64,000 bases of DNA from Symsagittifera roscoffensis. Lineage: Eukaryota > Xenacoelomorpha > Acoela > Convolutidae. Made by a program: the position numbers and the translations under genes. This document shows positions 35,216 through 48,376 of this stretch, one piece after another (positions within the stretch are counted from its first letter, which is position 1; the number at the start of each line of letters is the position of its first letter). The DNA is taken from positions 55,394,397 through 55,458,396 of the forward strand of contig NC_087065.1 in the NCBI RefSeq assembly GCF_963678635.1, written 5' to 3'. The notes below the pieces were generated by a model. The model made no database searches and was not told the origin of the DNA. It saw only the letters and a program-made list of their open reading frames with translations.

Positions 35216-37675
35216 CTGCAACACAAAACCAGTCTTTTAATAGCATTGCATTGAAGTAAAATAAAGACATTATTTCACTATTTACTTAACCCATTTGGTC
35301 AAACGATCCTTATTTTTTCCCCTAAAAGTGCCTTCGTTGCCATTAGATATTATTTCTAAATGGAGGTATACTAGTACAGTTTTCTCAAACAGCTAATGGC
35401 TGCGCATGTTGCCGGCAAGAGGTCAGCGAAAAAGTTCCAGTCTTTCCAGTCTGTCCAGTCCGATATTCATTCCGCGGCCGACAGGGTTTGTAGACGACGC
35501 GGACAAAGTCCGGAAACTTCCAATTTTGCTCGAGATTTTTCAGATATTAGACATAATAATCTAGAAGTTAGTCTAGATACAATCCGAAAATTAGCAGCGA
35601 GATAGTCTGAAAATTAGTCGTGTTATAGTCTGAATATGAGACACGACAGTCTGAACACGAGTCGTTTCAGTCACGTAAATTCGGACCTGGAAACTATCCA
35701 TGATCTCAATCAAAAATCCGAGAAGCGATATTTGCAGGTACAAATTACCAGTTTTGAGGACTTGATATCATAAAAAACGGTTTTAATCTCAAAAAATAAA
35801 AAAGAACTCATTATATAAGGTTTAAACTTCAGGAGAACCCAATTTTTGTTGAATTGAATTATACGAATAGCCTAGTCGTATAAGAAAATTTTAAAACAGC
35901 ATGCAAAATATTATAATTATAGGGGAAAAAGATTAAATCTGCAGATTTTTTAAAAATAAAATGAATATCATAGAAAAATCAATGCATGAATACAATTCCT
36001 TGCAAACAAAGTAAGCCGCTTACAAAAGCTTGGTTTTGCCTAATTTTAGTTTTACAAAAGTTTAATAATTTTTTAGGAGTTTTTAACGCGTTTTCGGAAT
36101 AAAGAATTCAAAAGTTTTCAGCAAATGTTCGTTTTTTTTAAAAATTGTTTTTATTCCTAAAAAGATTTTGCTTTTAGCTCTAGTTTTACTAAGCATTTTT
36201 TCGTTCAGATTTTTTTATCACGCCACGCAGAAAAAAAACAACAATAAATTGAAAATACTTTTGTTGTATTTTTTTAAGATTATGGCCGGAACTTTCTGTC
36301 TACTTGCGCAGTAACCGGCTATCATTGTTATCATTTTGGTGACGTTTTTTGCGGGATGTGATCAGGAAAACTATTCAAACGCGTTAAAAAATAGTGATAT
36401 AGACATAATCAACAAAAAAAATTGAATTGGAAAAAGAAGCTTTCAGATGTTTTGCAGAATGGTTTTTTCGAAGCTTATCTTACCAAAAAAGTGCCAAATG
36501 AAGCTTCCAAAACATTTTTTTGAAGTAGAAACCAAAATTTTTAAGGAAAACTTCCAGTCTAAATTTTCCTGAGCAAAGCAAGAACTGCTCGAAATTTCAC
36601 TTTATTTGCTCGAACTTAGACTATTCATTTAAAATTTCAAATCGATTTTTCACGACACTCCGACATCTTTTTTGAAAGCATAGCGAAAGATATCAATATG
36701 ATAAACCACTTGACCTCATTTTGCGAGGAAAACAGAAAGAGAAAAAATAACATAAACAGACCCTAAGCTAAAATTTCCTCCCCATTTTCAATGGTGGCTA
36801 TAAAATTGATAGGTTTTTTAGCACAATCGGATGTAGGAGTAAGAAAAAAGAACCCATCTAATTGACTCGCTTAGCAAACAGGAAGTCGGAAATGGTACTG
36901 CTTAATTAGGCAATGCTTTTGACCACCAAACTTGGATTTTAACCACCATGCATTTGCAGTCGATGACTGTCTGTTGACTGATTCACTTATAAAAACGATT
37001 AATCAAATGGTATTAAAAATCATGTTTTGGGTGGTTTTCTAATAACTTGCTGACAAAATAGGGTCTTGGAGAATTGAAAAACCTCGAAAAACCTGATTTG
37101 ACAAATATACTCTCTTTTCTGACAAACCTTCCATTTGAAACTATAATTATACTATGGCTAGCATGAATTAAGTTTGCACTAGTCGAACTAACCCACTTAA
37201 ACCAGATACATCACCTCCAGGTGCACTCGAGTAAAAAAAAACTCAAACAATTGATCTGAGGATAATTAAGCTAGAAAAAAAGCGGAAACAACCGTGTGAA
37301 AGTTTATCGAGTGAAAAAATTTGTTTCATCCATAGCACACTTCATTAACTGAAAAAAACGAATTACCACATTTCTTTATCTTTTTTTAAAAACTTTTCCA
37401 GCCAAAAGAAGCTTTAACTCAGAAATTTACGCAATTAGAAAACTACTTTTTGGTGTTTTTGGTAGAAGTAATTGATTTTCATGGTGCCATTTTGTTTTCA
37501 GTATTGCATTGTTTCAACTACTTGTTTTAAGTGTTTTGGTTCACACTTTGGCGTCAAAATTGTAAGAAAAATAATCATTTAAGAATTTTCTAAATGAAAA
37601 AGTTTTCACTTCAAAGCATGCGTCCATGGTACAAAAAATCAGCGCTCATTTTTGATCGCAAATAAAAGGCAACTA

Positions 37676-38146
37676 GACTTCTTGTATCAAGGCGAAGCCC
37701 TGTATGTTTGAATTGCGTTTTTAGCTCTTTCAGTTCACTTGAAAAACAATGATAAACTTTTTAAAAAATGAAAACGAAATTAAATTTGTTTTTTTTTTGC
37801 GAAAACCGCACGCTATGAAAAAAAATGATTTTTTTTTGCATACAGCAAATATCAAAACGACCAAGATGCATGCCTCAATTCAATTTAGAACGACTTCTAA
37901 GACGGACTTAATCTCTGGTGCTTATGCTATAACGTGGTATTTACCTCAAATAACCAAAATGGCAAAATTTAAACTTCACAAAAATGATCACAGGTAAAAT
38001 ATTTTTTTAAAATAAAATTTGTGCTCAAGATAACAATAGTTTTCTGATAATACAAAAAAAACTGCCAGAAATTCAAAATTTGTCTGGAAAAAAACACCGC
38101 GAGTACAAATAATTCATTACTTTTTTCGAAAGACGATGAACATCAA
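37676..38146 (-). repeat. Diverged Helentron-like element (duplicate copy)
   Basis: Right-copy counterpart of 32340-32812 within the tandem duplication. Confidence 0.6.
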
Positions 38147-38918
38147 AATTTTATGTGAAAAGCTGATATAAATAATCAAAGCAACAAAATTATCTGTAGA
38201 GCAAAACAACTAAAATCCCTTCCCGGCCACCATAAACCGATCTATAATTTTTGTATATGATTAGCTTTAAAATACATTTATTTCAATACGATCGTATTTA
38301 TGATCCTAAATATGCTTCTTCAAAAAAGACAAGATTGATTTTAAAACGTTAATTCTTGGCCTTCATTGATACACAAACCTTTTTCACGTCGCTTTTGGCA
38401 ATTTATGCAATAAACTTGAAAAAAAAAACGTGTTCTTCTCAAGATTAGTACTTTTTATCCTCTCTGGCCATAAGAAAAAAAATTAATGTCGAAAAGCAAA
38501 AAAATCCTGCCGTAACATCAGATTACGAGAGGAGAGTTGTGTTTCGGTGCTGGACGTATGATTCGACCATGCACAACCAACTATATTTGTTTCGAATGTG
38601 CTCTATTTATGTTTCGAGTTACTGCTATATCCAAAACCTTTTCTCGACTATCCTTTTTCGGTCGAGCACTGACATTAAGCTTCACGTTGAAAATCGAAAA
38701 ATACAGTGAGTAATTTTATATATTATCATTGACGTTTGTGAAGCTGGTGCGAGATACCTAATCTATTTCGAATTAAGCAATATGTAAGCTTGGCAGAACT
38801 CATTTTGATTCGTTCGAACTTCAGTTTTCAATGGTTAAACCAAAATTTTTTTTGCCAGAGTGAAAACTGTGCTATGAAATAAGCAACAGACTCGGCAAAA
38901 TTAGTGTATCAAATAACA

Positions 38919-39449
38919 CAAGACTGCTCGTATCAGGGCGAAGCCCTGAATGTTCCGACTGCCTTTTAAGGTTTATGGAGCAGTAATAACATTTAAAAAA
39001 ATTAAATAAAATAAAATAAAATTTTTTTTCTCCAATATTTGAATTTTTTTTTTTGAAAATTATCTCCCCCACACGCCATATAAAGTACAAAAGGATAGAT
39101 TTTGCTCCTTGTAACAAATCAATTATGGCATATAAGCTTCCTTGAATCAATTTGGAACGATTTCTAAGACGGATTAAATCTCGCTTACGCGTTAATAGCG
39201 CGAAGTATATCACGGATTAATTGTTCCAAATTGGCCAAAATGGCAATCTTTAAACCCCGATAACTTTACGAAAAACGATCACAGGTGAAATATCTTTTCA
39301 AATTTAAGCTCAGGACAACAATACCTTTTGAATGATATAAAAAAATTCCGTCAAAAATGGCTAGGTAAAAAGTCGAAATTTGTCTGAAGAAAAAAAAAAA
39401 CCCACCCGAGCACAAATATTCCGTTACTTTCGTATCGAAAGTCGGAACA
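38919..39449 (-). repeat. Helentron-like element a, full length
   Basis: A 531-bp copy from CAAGACTGCTCGTATCAGGG to AAAGTCGGAACA. Stem-loop CAGGGCGAAGCCCTG, subterminal repeats TGTTCCGACT and AGTCGGAACA, hairpin ACTTTCGTATCGAAAGT. A on both flanks. Confidence 0.92.
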
Positions 39450-40954
39450 AAAACAGCTTCTATATCAAATCAAAATCTTTAAAGTTCGAAATTCTTTTTA
39501 ATAGTTCGCCAATAGTTTTAGTACTAAAATTTTCAATGAATTAGAATTTTTGGATCGTTGATATTAAATATTAAGTATTAAAAAATTAGTCGCATGAAAG
39601 GATAATTATATGAAGATAAAAAGACTAGCTATAAATTGGGGCAATAAATTTAATTTCGGAACAATTTTTTGCGGTTAAGATTATGATTGCTTGTGCGTTT
39701 CCAGCATAGTCAAAACCCTCAAAGTTTTAAATGAGCTGTTTCGAAGATTCCAGGAACGAACTCACTAGAAAACGTTCTTAAAATACTTAAATCAAATACT
39801 AACAAATCAGACCGTTCACGTTGAATCCTCTTTTTCCGCAAAACTGGAGCAACAAGATTGCTAGTTTATCGGAACAAAACCCTTAATGTTCTGCCTATCC
39901 ATGTCTGGTCTCCAAGTTTCCTTTTAAATTAAAACAAGACTCCTCGTATCAGGGCGCAGCCCTGAATGTTCCGACTGCCTTTTAAGGTTTTATGGAGCAG
40001 CAATAACATTAAAAATTAAATGTAAGAAAAAACAAAATGCATTTTTTTTTTAATTTTGAAAGTTTTTATGAAAATTATCCCCCCACACGCCATATAAAGT
40101 ACAAAAAGATAGATTTCGCTCCTTGTAACAAATCAATTATGGCATATAAGCTTCCTTGAATCAATTTGGAACGATTTCTAAGACGGATTAAATCTCGCTT
40201 ACGCGTTAATAGCGCGAAGTATATCACGGATTAATTGTTCCAAATTGGCCAAAATGGCAATCTTTAAACCCCGATAACTTTACGAAAAACGATCACAGGT
40301 GAAATATCTTTTCAAATTTAAGCTCAGGACAACAATACCTTTTGAATGATATAAAAAAATTCCGTCAAAAATGGCTAGGTAAAAAGTCGAAATTTGTCTG
40401 AAGAAAAAAAAAACCCACCCGAGCACAAATATTCCGTTACTTTCGTATCGAAAGTCGGAACAAAAACAGCTTCTATATCAAATCAAAATCTTTAAAGTTC
40501 GAAATTCCCTTTAATAGTTCGCCAATAGTTTTAGTAATAAAATTTTCAATGAATTAGAATTTTTGGATCGTTGATATTAAATATTAAGTATTAAAAAATT
40601 AGTCGCATGAAAGGATAATTATATGAAGATAAAAAGACTAGCTATAAATTGGGGCAATAAATTTAATTTCGGAACAATTTTTTGCGGTTAAGATTATGAT
40701 TGCTTGTGCGTTTCCAGCATAGTCAAAACCCTCAAAGTTTTAAATGAGCTGTTTCGAAGATTCCAGGAACGAACTCACTAGAAAACGTTCTTAAAATACT
40801 TAAATCAAATACTAACAAATCAGACCGTTCACGTTGAATCCTCTTTTTCCGCAAAACTGGAGCAACAAGATTGCTAGTTTATCGGAACAAAACCCTTAAT
40901 GTTCTGCCTATCCATGTCTGGTCTCCAAGTTTCCTTTTAAATTAAAACAAGACT
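39450..40954. repeat. 1013-bp tandem duplication between Helentron-like copies
   Basis: The spacer after element a (39450-39934) is repeated after element b (40463-40947) with only a few substitutions, for example AATTCTTTTTA against AATTCCCTTTA. Confidence 0.93.
39935..40462 (-). repeat. Helentron-like element b, chimeric
   Basis: The first part has the variant bases of element c (CTCCTCGTATCAGGGCGCAG, GATTTCGCTCC). From TATGGCATATAAGC on it is identical to element a except in an A run. It is read as the product of unequal crossing over between a and c. Confidence 0.9.
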
Positions 40955-41467
40955 CCTCGTATCAGGGCGCAGCCCTGAATGTTCCGACTGCCTTTTAAGG
41001 TTTTATGGAGCAGCAATAACATTAAAAATTAAATGTAAGAAAAAACAAAATGCATTTTTTTTTTAATTTTGAAAGTTTTTATGAAAATTATCCCCCCACA
41101 CGCCATATAAAGTACAAAAAGATAGATTTCGCTCCTTGTAACAAATCAATTAGCTTCTTTTAATCAATTTGGAACAATTTCTAAGACGGATTAACTCTCC
41201 GCTTACGCGTTAATAGCGCGAAATATATCACGCGTTAATTGTCTCAAATTGGTCAAAATGGCAATTTTTAAACCCCCATAACTTTACGAAAAATGATCAC
41301 AGGTAAAATATCTTTTCAAATTTGAGCTCAGGACAACAATACCTAATAAATGATATAAAAAATTCCGTCAAAAATGGCTAGTTAAAAAGTCAAAATTTGT
41401 CTGAAGAACAAAAAAAACCCACCCCGAGCACAAATATTCCGTTACTTTCGTATCGAAAGTCGGAACA
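40948..41467 (-). repeat. Helentron-like element c, full length
   Basis: The first part is identical to b. After ACAAATCAATTA it has its own sequence (GCTTCTTTTAATCAATTTG, small deletion, TAACTCTCCGC). Ends AAAGTCGGAACA. Confidence 0.9.
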
Positions 41468-43604
41468 ATTATTGAACTATAAATTTTGAGCGAGCAATAT
41501 CAGATTTCTAAAAATGATTCTGTATTCCGTACGACCAATAGGCTGGTTTCATGTCAATTTGTGATGATTATCAATGCGGCAGAGTTTGCACCGCGTAAAT
41601 ATTTTGAGCTACATTCTCAGCTGCTTGAAAATAATTTCTTCAAAATCCACAAAAACTTATTCAGACCCTGGTCAAAAATAGAATCGCTTGGCCGAAAAAG
41701 AAATATCGAGAGTAAATTAGCTTTTCATGCTCAAACTTAAATATCGTAGTTTTTTGTCGATATTTTTTTTGAAATAAAGATACGATTGTTATCTATATTT
41801 TTTGTTTTGTTATAAGCCAATAAACTAATGTTATTATTAACGAAATGGTCCGATAAAAAAACACGTCAAGCATACGATTCCCAATAATTTTAAAAAGTTC
41901 AACCGATAAAAACAAACTTTCTTTTCTAGGGTAGCTGAAAGCTGAAAATTTATTGACAAAAAAAAATTTTGAACATTTTTTTTTCGTCATTTCTCTCTTA
42001 GCGCAAAAAAATCGTTATTTTCTGTTGTTCAAACTGCTATTCTCCGAAAAACAGCTGTTTTTTTGAATGTGTGTATGTAATTCTTACCGGCTTCAACTTT
42101 TTTTTATAAAATGTTTTTGACTGCAAATAAAATTTTGAGTACGACACGGACATAAATTTGTCGAGCATCATTCAGTTCGGGTTTCAATTTACAAAAGTTT
42201 AAAAATTGCTTATAGTCCGGGACGCTTGTAGTCGTACAAAAAGTCAGTTTGATGAAACAAATAAACGTTTCCAAATTAAAGGAAGTTTCACATAATTTTT
42301 TAATTCAACGATTAACTTCCATCTGCAGATTTGAGCATAATAAACAACAAAAGACCTTTTTTTTGAAAACGCTACAATTGAAGTTACTGAAACAAAACAT
42401 AATCTATGTGTAAATAGGACAACTTATTCCAAAATTTGTACCCAATTGGATATAGTTTTTGGATAAAAATTCGTCGCTTTTTTGTGTTTTTTTTTCTCAT
42501 TTTTGGGGTAAGATGATTCAAAATTAACGCTTCGTAATCATCAATAACATTTTGCAATCTTGATAAGACTACATTTTCTTTCGTTTTGAATTGCATATCC
42601 TATCATTCAAAGTTATAATTAGATATACAAACGTATTTTTCTAAAAGTGCTAATGGTAATCAATTTAATCTAAATTTTTTTCATCATTCAAAAACCACTC
42701 AATAATAAGATTAACATAACATTGGACTTCGAATTTGTTTTTGTTATTTTGATATCTTTAATGCATTTGAACATAAATCACGAAACAATTTTTCGGTTTT
42801 TAACAAAGAATTACTCAACAAAAAGATGTTGGTGTTACAAACTCTTGCAGAAATTGGAAATTTTGTTTTTCTAAATCTAAAATTGTTCATCCACAAATTT
42901 TCTGTTTTGACTTGTTGAACTAATTGTTGTCCTAGAACGTTCTGTATTTTTTAATTTATAGGTTTTGAAAGACTCCTGCAAACATAACTAACAGACATAA
43001 AAAGGTCAACGAACTCACGAAAAGCGAAAAAACATGTTTTTTTTTTTCAAAACTTTTCAATAGAAAACGGTAGCTTACCTTGTTTTAAGAAGAAACTGCC
43101 ATAGAGGAGTTTTCAGACTCTGGCCAACCATTTAAATTCAATATTAGTCTTCAAAATGATGAGTTGATCTCCTTTTCAAATAAAAATTATTCGTTTTAGT
43201 CTAAGATTCGGTACAAACCTTTTTTTATACCAAATTCTCTTTACAAAAAACTATTGGAGGCCAAATAAAGAGGAAACGAGTTTTTTAGTTTTCTTTTAGC
43301 CTTTACATACGAGCAGTTGTTTTCCCCTATATGAGTGATATTTAATTATTCACTGCCTGGAATTGGCGTCTGATAGTAAAAAAAAAGAAAAAACAAATAA
43401 TTTTTCTTAGAAATTTTTAGAAATGGAATTTTCCTAATTATAGTGCATTGTCCTTATGATTTTAAAATTTTGACTGGAAACGTTTAACTCCTTAGCTTCT
43501 CATAGAAATTCGCAAAATTTCGTCATTTTGACTGGTTGATGTCTGAACTTATAAGCGCCGGAAAAGAAACTTACACAATCTTCCAATTTATTTTCTCAAT
43601 TTTA
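41468..43604. other. Intronic AT-rich DNA
   Basis: I recognise no exon, RNA gene or known repeat. The 84-codon open frame at 41486-41740 (+) has no recognised domain. Confidence 0.45.
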
Positions 43605-44175
43605 AAAACTTACTTCCTGTAGCAAAGCGATTACAGGTTTTTTTTCGGTTTTGTTAAGAAGGAAAGCGTATATGCGAGCTGCTGCAATGTCAGATACGCT
43701 AACATGGGTTAAATATAGCTGATAAAACATTTCTGGAGTAATTTTTAAAGCTCCATCGGCTAACCAGAAAAAAGACATTTCAAGAATTCTCAGCATTTCG
43801 GGGTTGCAGCACAAATGATTCGCTATTGATCGTTTGATCCACTGTCATGTCGAATTTCAGGAATCTCGAAATTTCGCGCAATGAGGATGGGTGGCATGTT
43901 TACATTTAACTGTTTCTTGTGCGAGCAGCCTTTCACATCAGTTTGTTTTTAGTTGGAAAGGCAAACCGATATGCCAATTCATTTGTAACTGGCAAAACCA
44001 CATTGGCAACTGCAACAGTTGGGTTAAATCTCTCGCTGAGATCTTTTATGTGCTTGATGATTTTTTGGGCATCTGATTTTCGTGCTGAAATGTCATGGTT
44101 ATGTTTTCCACGCGTCTCGATCAATTCGTTATTTTCTGTAATTGTGAGCAAATCCAGTTTCCGGTAAACTTTTTT
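43605..44175 (-). pseudogene. Broken Mutator-like (FLYWCH/MULE) transposase fragment
   Basis: Minus-strand coding remnant with stops and at least one frameshift. The first part (44175 to 43934) reads TRGKHNHDISARKSDAQKI, the G-x-H-N-H ending of a FLYWCH zinc finger and the basic linker after it, then NPTVAVANVV and a stop. After a degenerate stretch with stops and a shift, 43814 to 43605 reads FFWLADGALKITPEMFYQLY and RIYAFLLNKTE. This resembles the start of a MULE transposase catalytic domain (W-x-x-D-G-T-F-x-x-x-P-x-x-F-x-Q-L-Y, then Y-A-L-L-x-N-K-T-E). The aspartate of the DG motif is kept. The rest of the DDE domain is missing, so it cannot be active. It may be a remnant of the family that moved the 9-bp-flanked small elements nearby (inference). 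Confidence 0.75.
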
Positions 44176-44589
44176 TTCATTTGATATAAAACTTGGGGCC
44201 GGCCGCTATAAGAATGTGCTTAATTTTAGATAAAACTGTGAATTCAAAAGAAGCCTCAATCATAACTTGCTTATTGTGTTTGCGTTTTTTATCACTTGAG
44301 TACAGTTTAAAGCGACTGTCAGAATTTTCTATTTGTCAGAAATTTCACGTCGAATTTTAATGACTTAGAACAAGCAGGTTTTTGTAGTGATGATGATGTT
44401 TTAGCGAAAAATCTAATTGAAAGTTCTAACGAACTTGTCGATAAGAGTCTTGAGTAACTTAGGAAGCCTCATTTTAGCATGTATAACTAGAATAAACCAA
44501 GTTTTTCATTATGGTGCGTGCTTTAATTACAGGCCTAATTTTGGTGTGATAAAAGTTAAGACAAGGCGTTCATACAGCATTAATTTTTT

Positions 44590-44715
44590 AGTGAAATGAC
44601 TAGGTAATAAATGTACGGCGTTAAACTGGGAAATAGGAATTAAATTGTTCTGAATTTAAATTGTTTAGTAGTGAAATGCTTAGGTGTTAAAATATAGCTT
44701 GTTAAATTGTACGGA
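44590..44715 (+). repeat. Short degenerate direct repeats
   Basis: Two variants of GTGAAATG-CTAGGT followed by TGTTAAA or TTAAACTG and TGTACGG-TTAA within 125 bp. Confidence 0.4.
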
Positions 44716-46337
44716 ATTAAGTTGTAGGACACTTTGAAATCACCTCCCTCTGTGAAGCCTTTGGCCTAAAACTTACAAAAGCATGATAGTTTTTTTTCAA
44801 GCCATGAGTTTGAAATTACTTATTTTCGAAGGAAACCAAATTTATAAACTAACAAATAAGCAAATTGCCCTACAGGTGGGACTTTATAATCTATCAACAA
44901 AGCGAAACTTCTCTCTTTTTTTGTAAATAGTTTTGAACAACTTTAGACCTTAATTTATCCCATTTCAGCAGGAAACATCTATATGATCTTCATTATCGCA
45001 TCGATTAAGATCCCTTGATAAACATAAGTAATCCTCTGATTTACAATCATCAATTTGACAGTTTTAAACAGGATTTTTTGGTCCAATTGACAGAGTTAGC
45101 TGAAAAGTTATCATTGATTTGACTTTTTTTTGCCTGTGATAAGTTCAGACTTTTTTTTTGTTTTCAAGGAATAAAATTTTGGCAACTTCGTTTTGTGAAG
45201 TTCTGCTCATCAACATCTGAATTTTCTTATATTTTTTGCCATAAGTTTGAGTAAATCAGGGATGCTGCACTGCTTACATATCTCTATCAAATGTCTGATG
45301 CTAACATCTCCTTTTTTCATATTAATCTTTGTTGCGATTCTAACTTTTTCTGATCTGACTTGGTAGCTGTAACATAGACCAGTACTGCATATTGATTTAT
45401 GGGTTTAACGTACGTATTATACATCGTCACTAACTAGCTTTAACTAAAATATATTTCAATCCGAGCTTAAAGTATCCATAGATAATGATTTCGCCGTCCG
45501 TTTTCTAATTTTTGTAATGAGCTCTTTGAAGTCAACTTTATTATCAAACTCAACTTTTAAGTACTTGGCATATGTTTTCACATCAATTTTTCAAATATTT
45601 GTCGTTTGATTCAACTTTTTCTTTTCTGTACCTTTTTTTTAAATTGAAAAGAGGGTCTGAAAAGAGGTCTCTTCTACCGTCCCCATCGCCTTAGATTCTG
45701 GTACAGATTGACTTTTTGACTACTTTCCAGTTCATCACCCCTTTGTAAAATTACAGCATAAAGTTGTTTAAAAACTGTTCATACACCCATCTGCATGAAT
45801 GAAACGTAGTAAAAACTTGTTCAATTGTTCACGCAGACACGTTTTAATTCAATTTGAAACATCAGAATTCATTTAAAATAAGTTTTTATAAATTGAATTT
45901 CGTCAAAACAAAACAAAGGGGATCCAGAAAAGTGCCATGAAAATTGGCTTTCTACATTTTTTACCCAAAATACTTTTTGTTTTCATATACAACCTCGTAC
46001 AATCAATAGCGTTCGAACCAATGGTTATATTGTAAAATTTGTAGGGGTTTCCACAAATGATTTTGGCTCTTTTTCAGGTCCTTTCTTTGAATTTTTCTAT
46101 ATAAAGTCTATATAAAATTTAATATATAAAGTCTATATAAAATGACTCTTCTTGTTATAAACTAAATTGAAACGTGTCAGTGTGAATAGGTGAACAATTT
46201 TTTACAATTCTTACATGCAAAATTCCATGTGAACAATTTTTAGTTTTGCAGTTTCTCGAGAGTGGCGTGATACTGGCCAAGAGACCCGATTTTCCTAAAT
46301 AAAGTCAAATCAACTATTGCAATAGTTATGAAACGTA
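44716..46337. other. Intronic AT-rich DNA
   Basis: Nothing recognised except a short direct repeat TATATAAAGTCTATATAAAA at about 46099-46142. Confidence 0.45.
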
Positions 46338-47103
46338 CCCGGGTTGACCTCCATACACCGAAAATGCTTATCATACAATTCCATACAACAAAAATCATTA
46401 TCATACAATTCCATACACCAAGTGTATGGAGAAAATGCTTACCATACAATTTCCATATATGGAAATTGTATGACTGGCATTTTTTGTTTTTTTTTTTCAA
46501 CCGCAAACCGAATTTTGTACGCAAACAAACATTTTCCGAAAAAAACTTTTTGCTAAATTTCTTCTTTTTGTGTGTGCATAACGTAGTCCACGATACGATA
46601 ATGTTGGCTTTTTTTCACTTAATTTTTTTTTCAAAAACGCTGAAAATTCCTATTTCTTTTGTATGGTGTGTTGATGTATGCCTTGATCAATGTCTGATAA
46701 TTTGAAAGTTCAAAAGTTTTAAATAATCATCATTGAAAAATTTTGCCAAAAATTAAAAGTTTGTACTTTTGTTATATCATTTGTGAAGGACAGCTCGAAG
46801 ACAATTCAGGTCGTTTTCTATGCATTGTAAATGCAAGATCGTCCAACCTTTGGTGCTTTGAGTAACCAAGGTCTTTGTCACTTGTTTTCGGTTGCAAACA
46901 GAACCCAAAATTTTTCAGAAAAGAAAATTAGAAACAAAAACCAACTTTTTGAATTATGGAAAAAACATCTATCATACGTTTTCCATTTATGGGAAAATGT
47001 TTATTATAGAGATTTCGTACCATTTTCTGTACGTATGGAATTGTATGAAAAGAAATTTCCCATTTATGAGAACTGTATGATAAGCATTTTTGGTCAACCC
47101 AGG
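46338..47103. mobile_element. Foldback miniature element flanked by TA
   Basis: A 766-bp element. The left end is CCCGGGTTGACC; the right end on the minus strand is CCTGGGTTGACC. Both continue, with an 11-bp insertion on the left, into AAAATGCTTATCATACA. It is flanked by TA on both sides, the target-site duplication of Tc1/mariner-type elements. Inside the left end are nested palindromes, such as CCATACACCAAGTGTATGG and a 30-bp perfect one centred at about 46454. No transposase is encoded. Confidence 0.82.
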
Positions 47104-47428
47104 TAGGCGTCTTACAAGGTTTAGTATGAAGACAAAATAAGTTTGTCATGGTCTAATTAGTCCGTATGCCAAATTTTATAACAATCCGACTATGTGAGAA
47201 GAAAAACTCCTCTAAAAAATTTGCAGGTAGGGGGAAGGAAAAAGGGCCGAAACGTATTATTATAGTCTATTTTTTAGCATAGTTGGTGTTCATTTTAAGC
47301 ATAGTTGGTATTCGAACATAACCTTCGATAAATCTTCTAGTTACACGGTAAAATATAGATGTATGTAGCGGACGGGGGAGGGGCGCTTCGCGACAACATC
47401 GATCTCGATGTTTTTCTAAATGATTCAT

Positions 47429-47433
47429 AAAAA
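47429..47433 (-). terminator. Pol III T-run terminator for tRNA-Leu
   Basis: A run of five Ts on the minus strand begins two bases after the discriminator base, the expected RNA polymerase III stop signal. Confidence 0.75.
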
Positions 47434-47434
47434 T

Positions 47435-47517
47435 TACTGCCACTGGGGTTCGAACCCAGGAGGACTTTCGTCCATTGGAACTTAAGTCCAACGCCTTAAC
47501 CACTCGGCCATGGCAGC
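47435..47517 (-). tRNA. tRNA-Leu(UAA)
   Basis: An 83-nt cloverleaf on the minus strand. The acceptor stem is GCTGCCA paired with TGGCAGT (one G-T pair), with discriminator A. The D-arm includes GGCCGAGTGGTTAAGGC (A box). The anticodon stem TTGGA/TCCAA encloses loop CTTAAGT, giving anticodon UAA. There is a long class II variable arm (GGAC-GAAA-GTCC), and the T-arm CTGGG-TTCGAAC-CCCAG forms the B box. No CCA is encoded and there is no intron, as expected for a eukaryotic gene of this kind. Five Ts follow on the minus strand. It lies in the 22-kb intron of the receptor gene on the same strand, but is transcribed independently by RNA polymerase III. Confidence 0.95.
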
Positions 47518-48206
47518 TTGTGAATTATCCGGTGGTTTTCGGGAATTAACTGCCCAAATATGAGTTGTTCTGACCTATGGTGAGTGCTTTATTTAACTAT
47601 CTCTTGCGACAACTGTAGTTGCACAAATAAACAAAATAGTCTTAAGGTCAATACTACTCTTTTGAAAGATTCAGAGTAACAATTCAATAACTCAAGAATC
47701 ATTCTCAATTCTCAGAAGGTTCGACCACAGTTATCTTAGAAGAAGAGGTTTCATAAAACAAAACAAAAATTTTCAGCATTTATCCGAGTTCTGGCGTTTT
47801 TTCCTTGCGGAAAAGACGCTAACAAAAAATTTTTTTTCAACATTTCAATCAGTGTATTAAGCTACATTGGTCTCTTTGGTTCTTTTTACTTATTCCGCCA
47901 AATTTTCGTTATTTTTTTTTCAGTTTTGTATATTATTCAATATGTATAAATGCAGAGAACAGTACACTGATTGCACTGGTTGGTTTCATTTTCATTGGTC
48001 ATTATTTCCTGGAGCCATTTTCTGTGTCTTTTTTTCTGGTCTGGATAAAGCTATATGCACGTAAGACTTGAAAAAAAACTTGAATAATTAACTAAAAATT
48101 CTAGACTTTTAACCGATTGGGCCTATACTTGTTGACTGGAAATTGTTTAAAAAAATGTTTGAGAAGGTGCTGAAATTTGATTGACTAAATCTAGCCTATA
48201 ACAAAA
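47518..48206. other. Intronic AT-rich DNA next to the tRNA
   Basis: Nothing recognised. Confidence 0.45.
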
Positions 48207-48260
48207 CAAGATGGCTCGTCTATCAGGGCAAAGCCCTGAATGTTCCGACTGTCCCTTTAT
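48207..48260 (-). repeat. Helentron-like 3' end fragment
   Basis: CAAGATGGCTCGTCTATCAG, the stem-loop CAGGGCAAAGCCCTG and GTTCCGACTG; the interior then diverges. It faces the full copy 117 bp away. Confidence 0.7.
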
Positions 48261-48376
48261 TTATATCTAATAAATTGTGGGTAGAGAAAATATTGAAAAC
48301 CTATACATTTTGAACAAAATTAATGTGTAAAATTTTGAATCGTACGAAATTAGTACGACCAATTAGCTAGCCTCAT

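Larger units (their letters stand above)
33951..39285. repeat. Tandem duplication, right copy (5.3 kb, contains receptor exon)
   Basis: Right-hand copy of 28665-33950. It is 49 bp longer, through small insertions including GGTTCGATTCAATCGAATGC near 34122 and one more minisatellite unit. It continues past the breakpoint into the intact end of the Helentron-like element at 38919-39449. Confidence 0.93.

Noticed and set aside
46328-46705. 125-codon plus-strand open frame
   Set aside because: Lies across the foldback element; its repeated IQFHT peptides come from the CATACAA palindromes.
47267-47503. 78-codon minus-strand open frame
   Set aside because: Translation of the tRNA-Leu gene.
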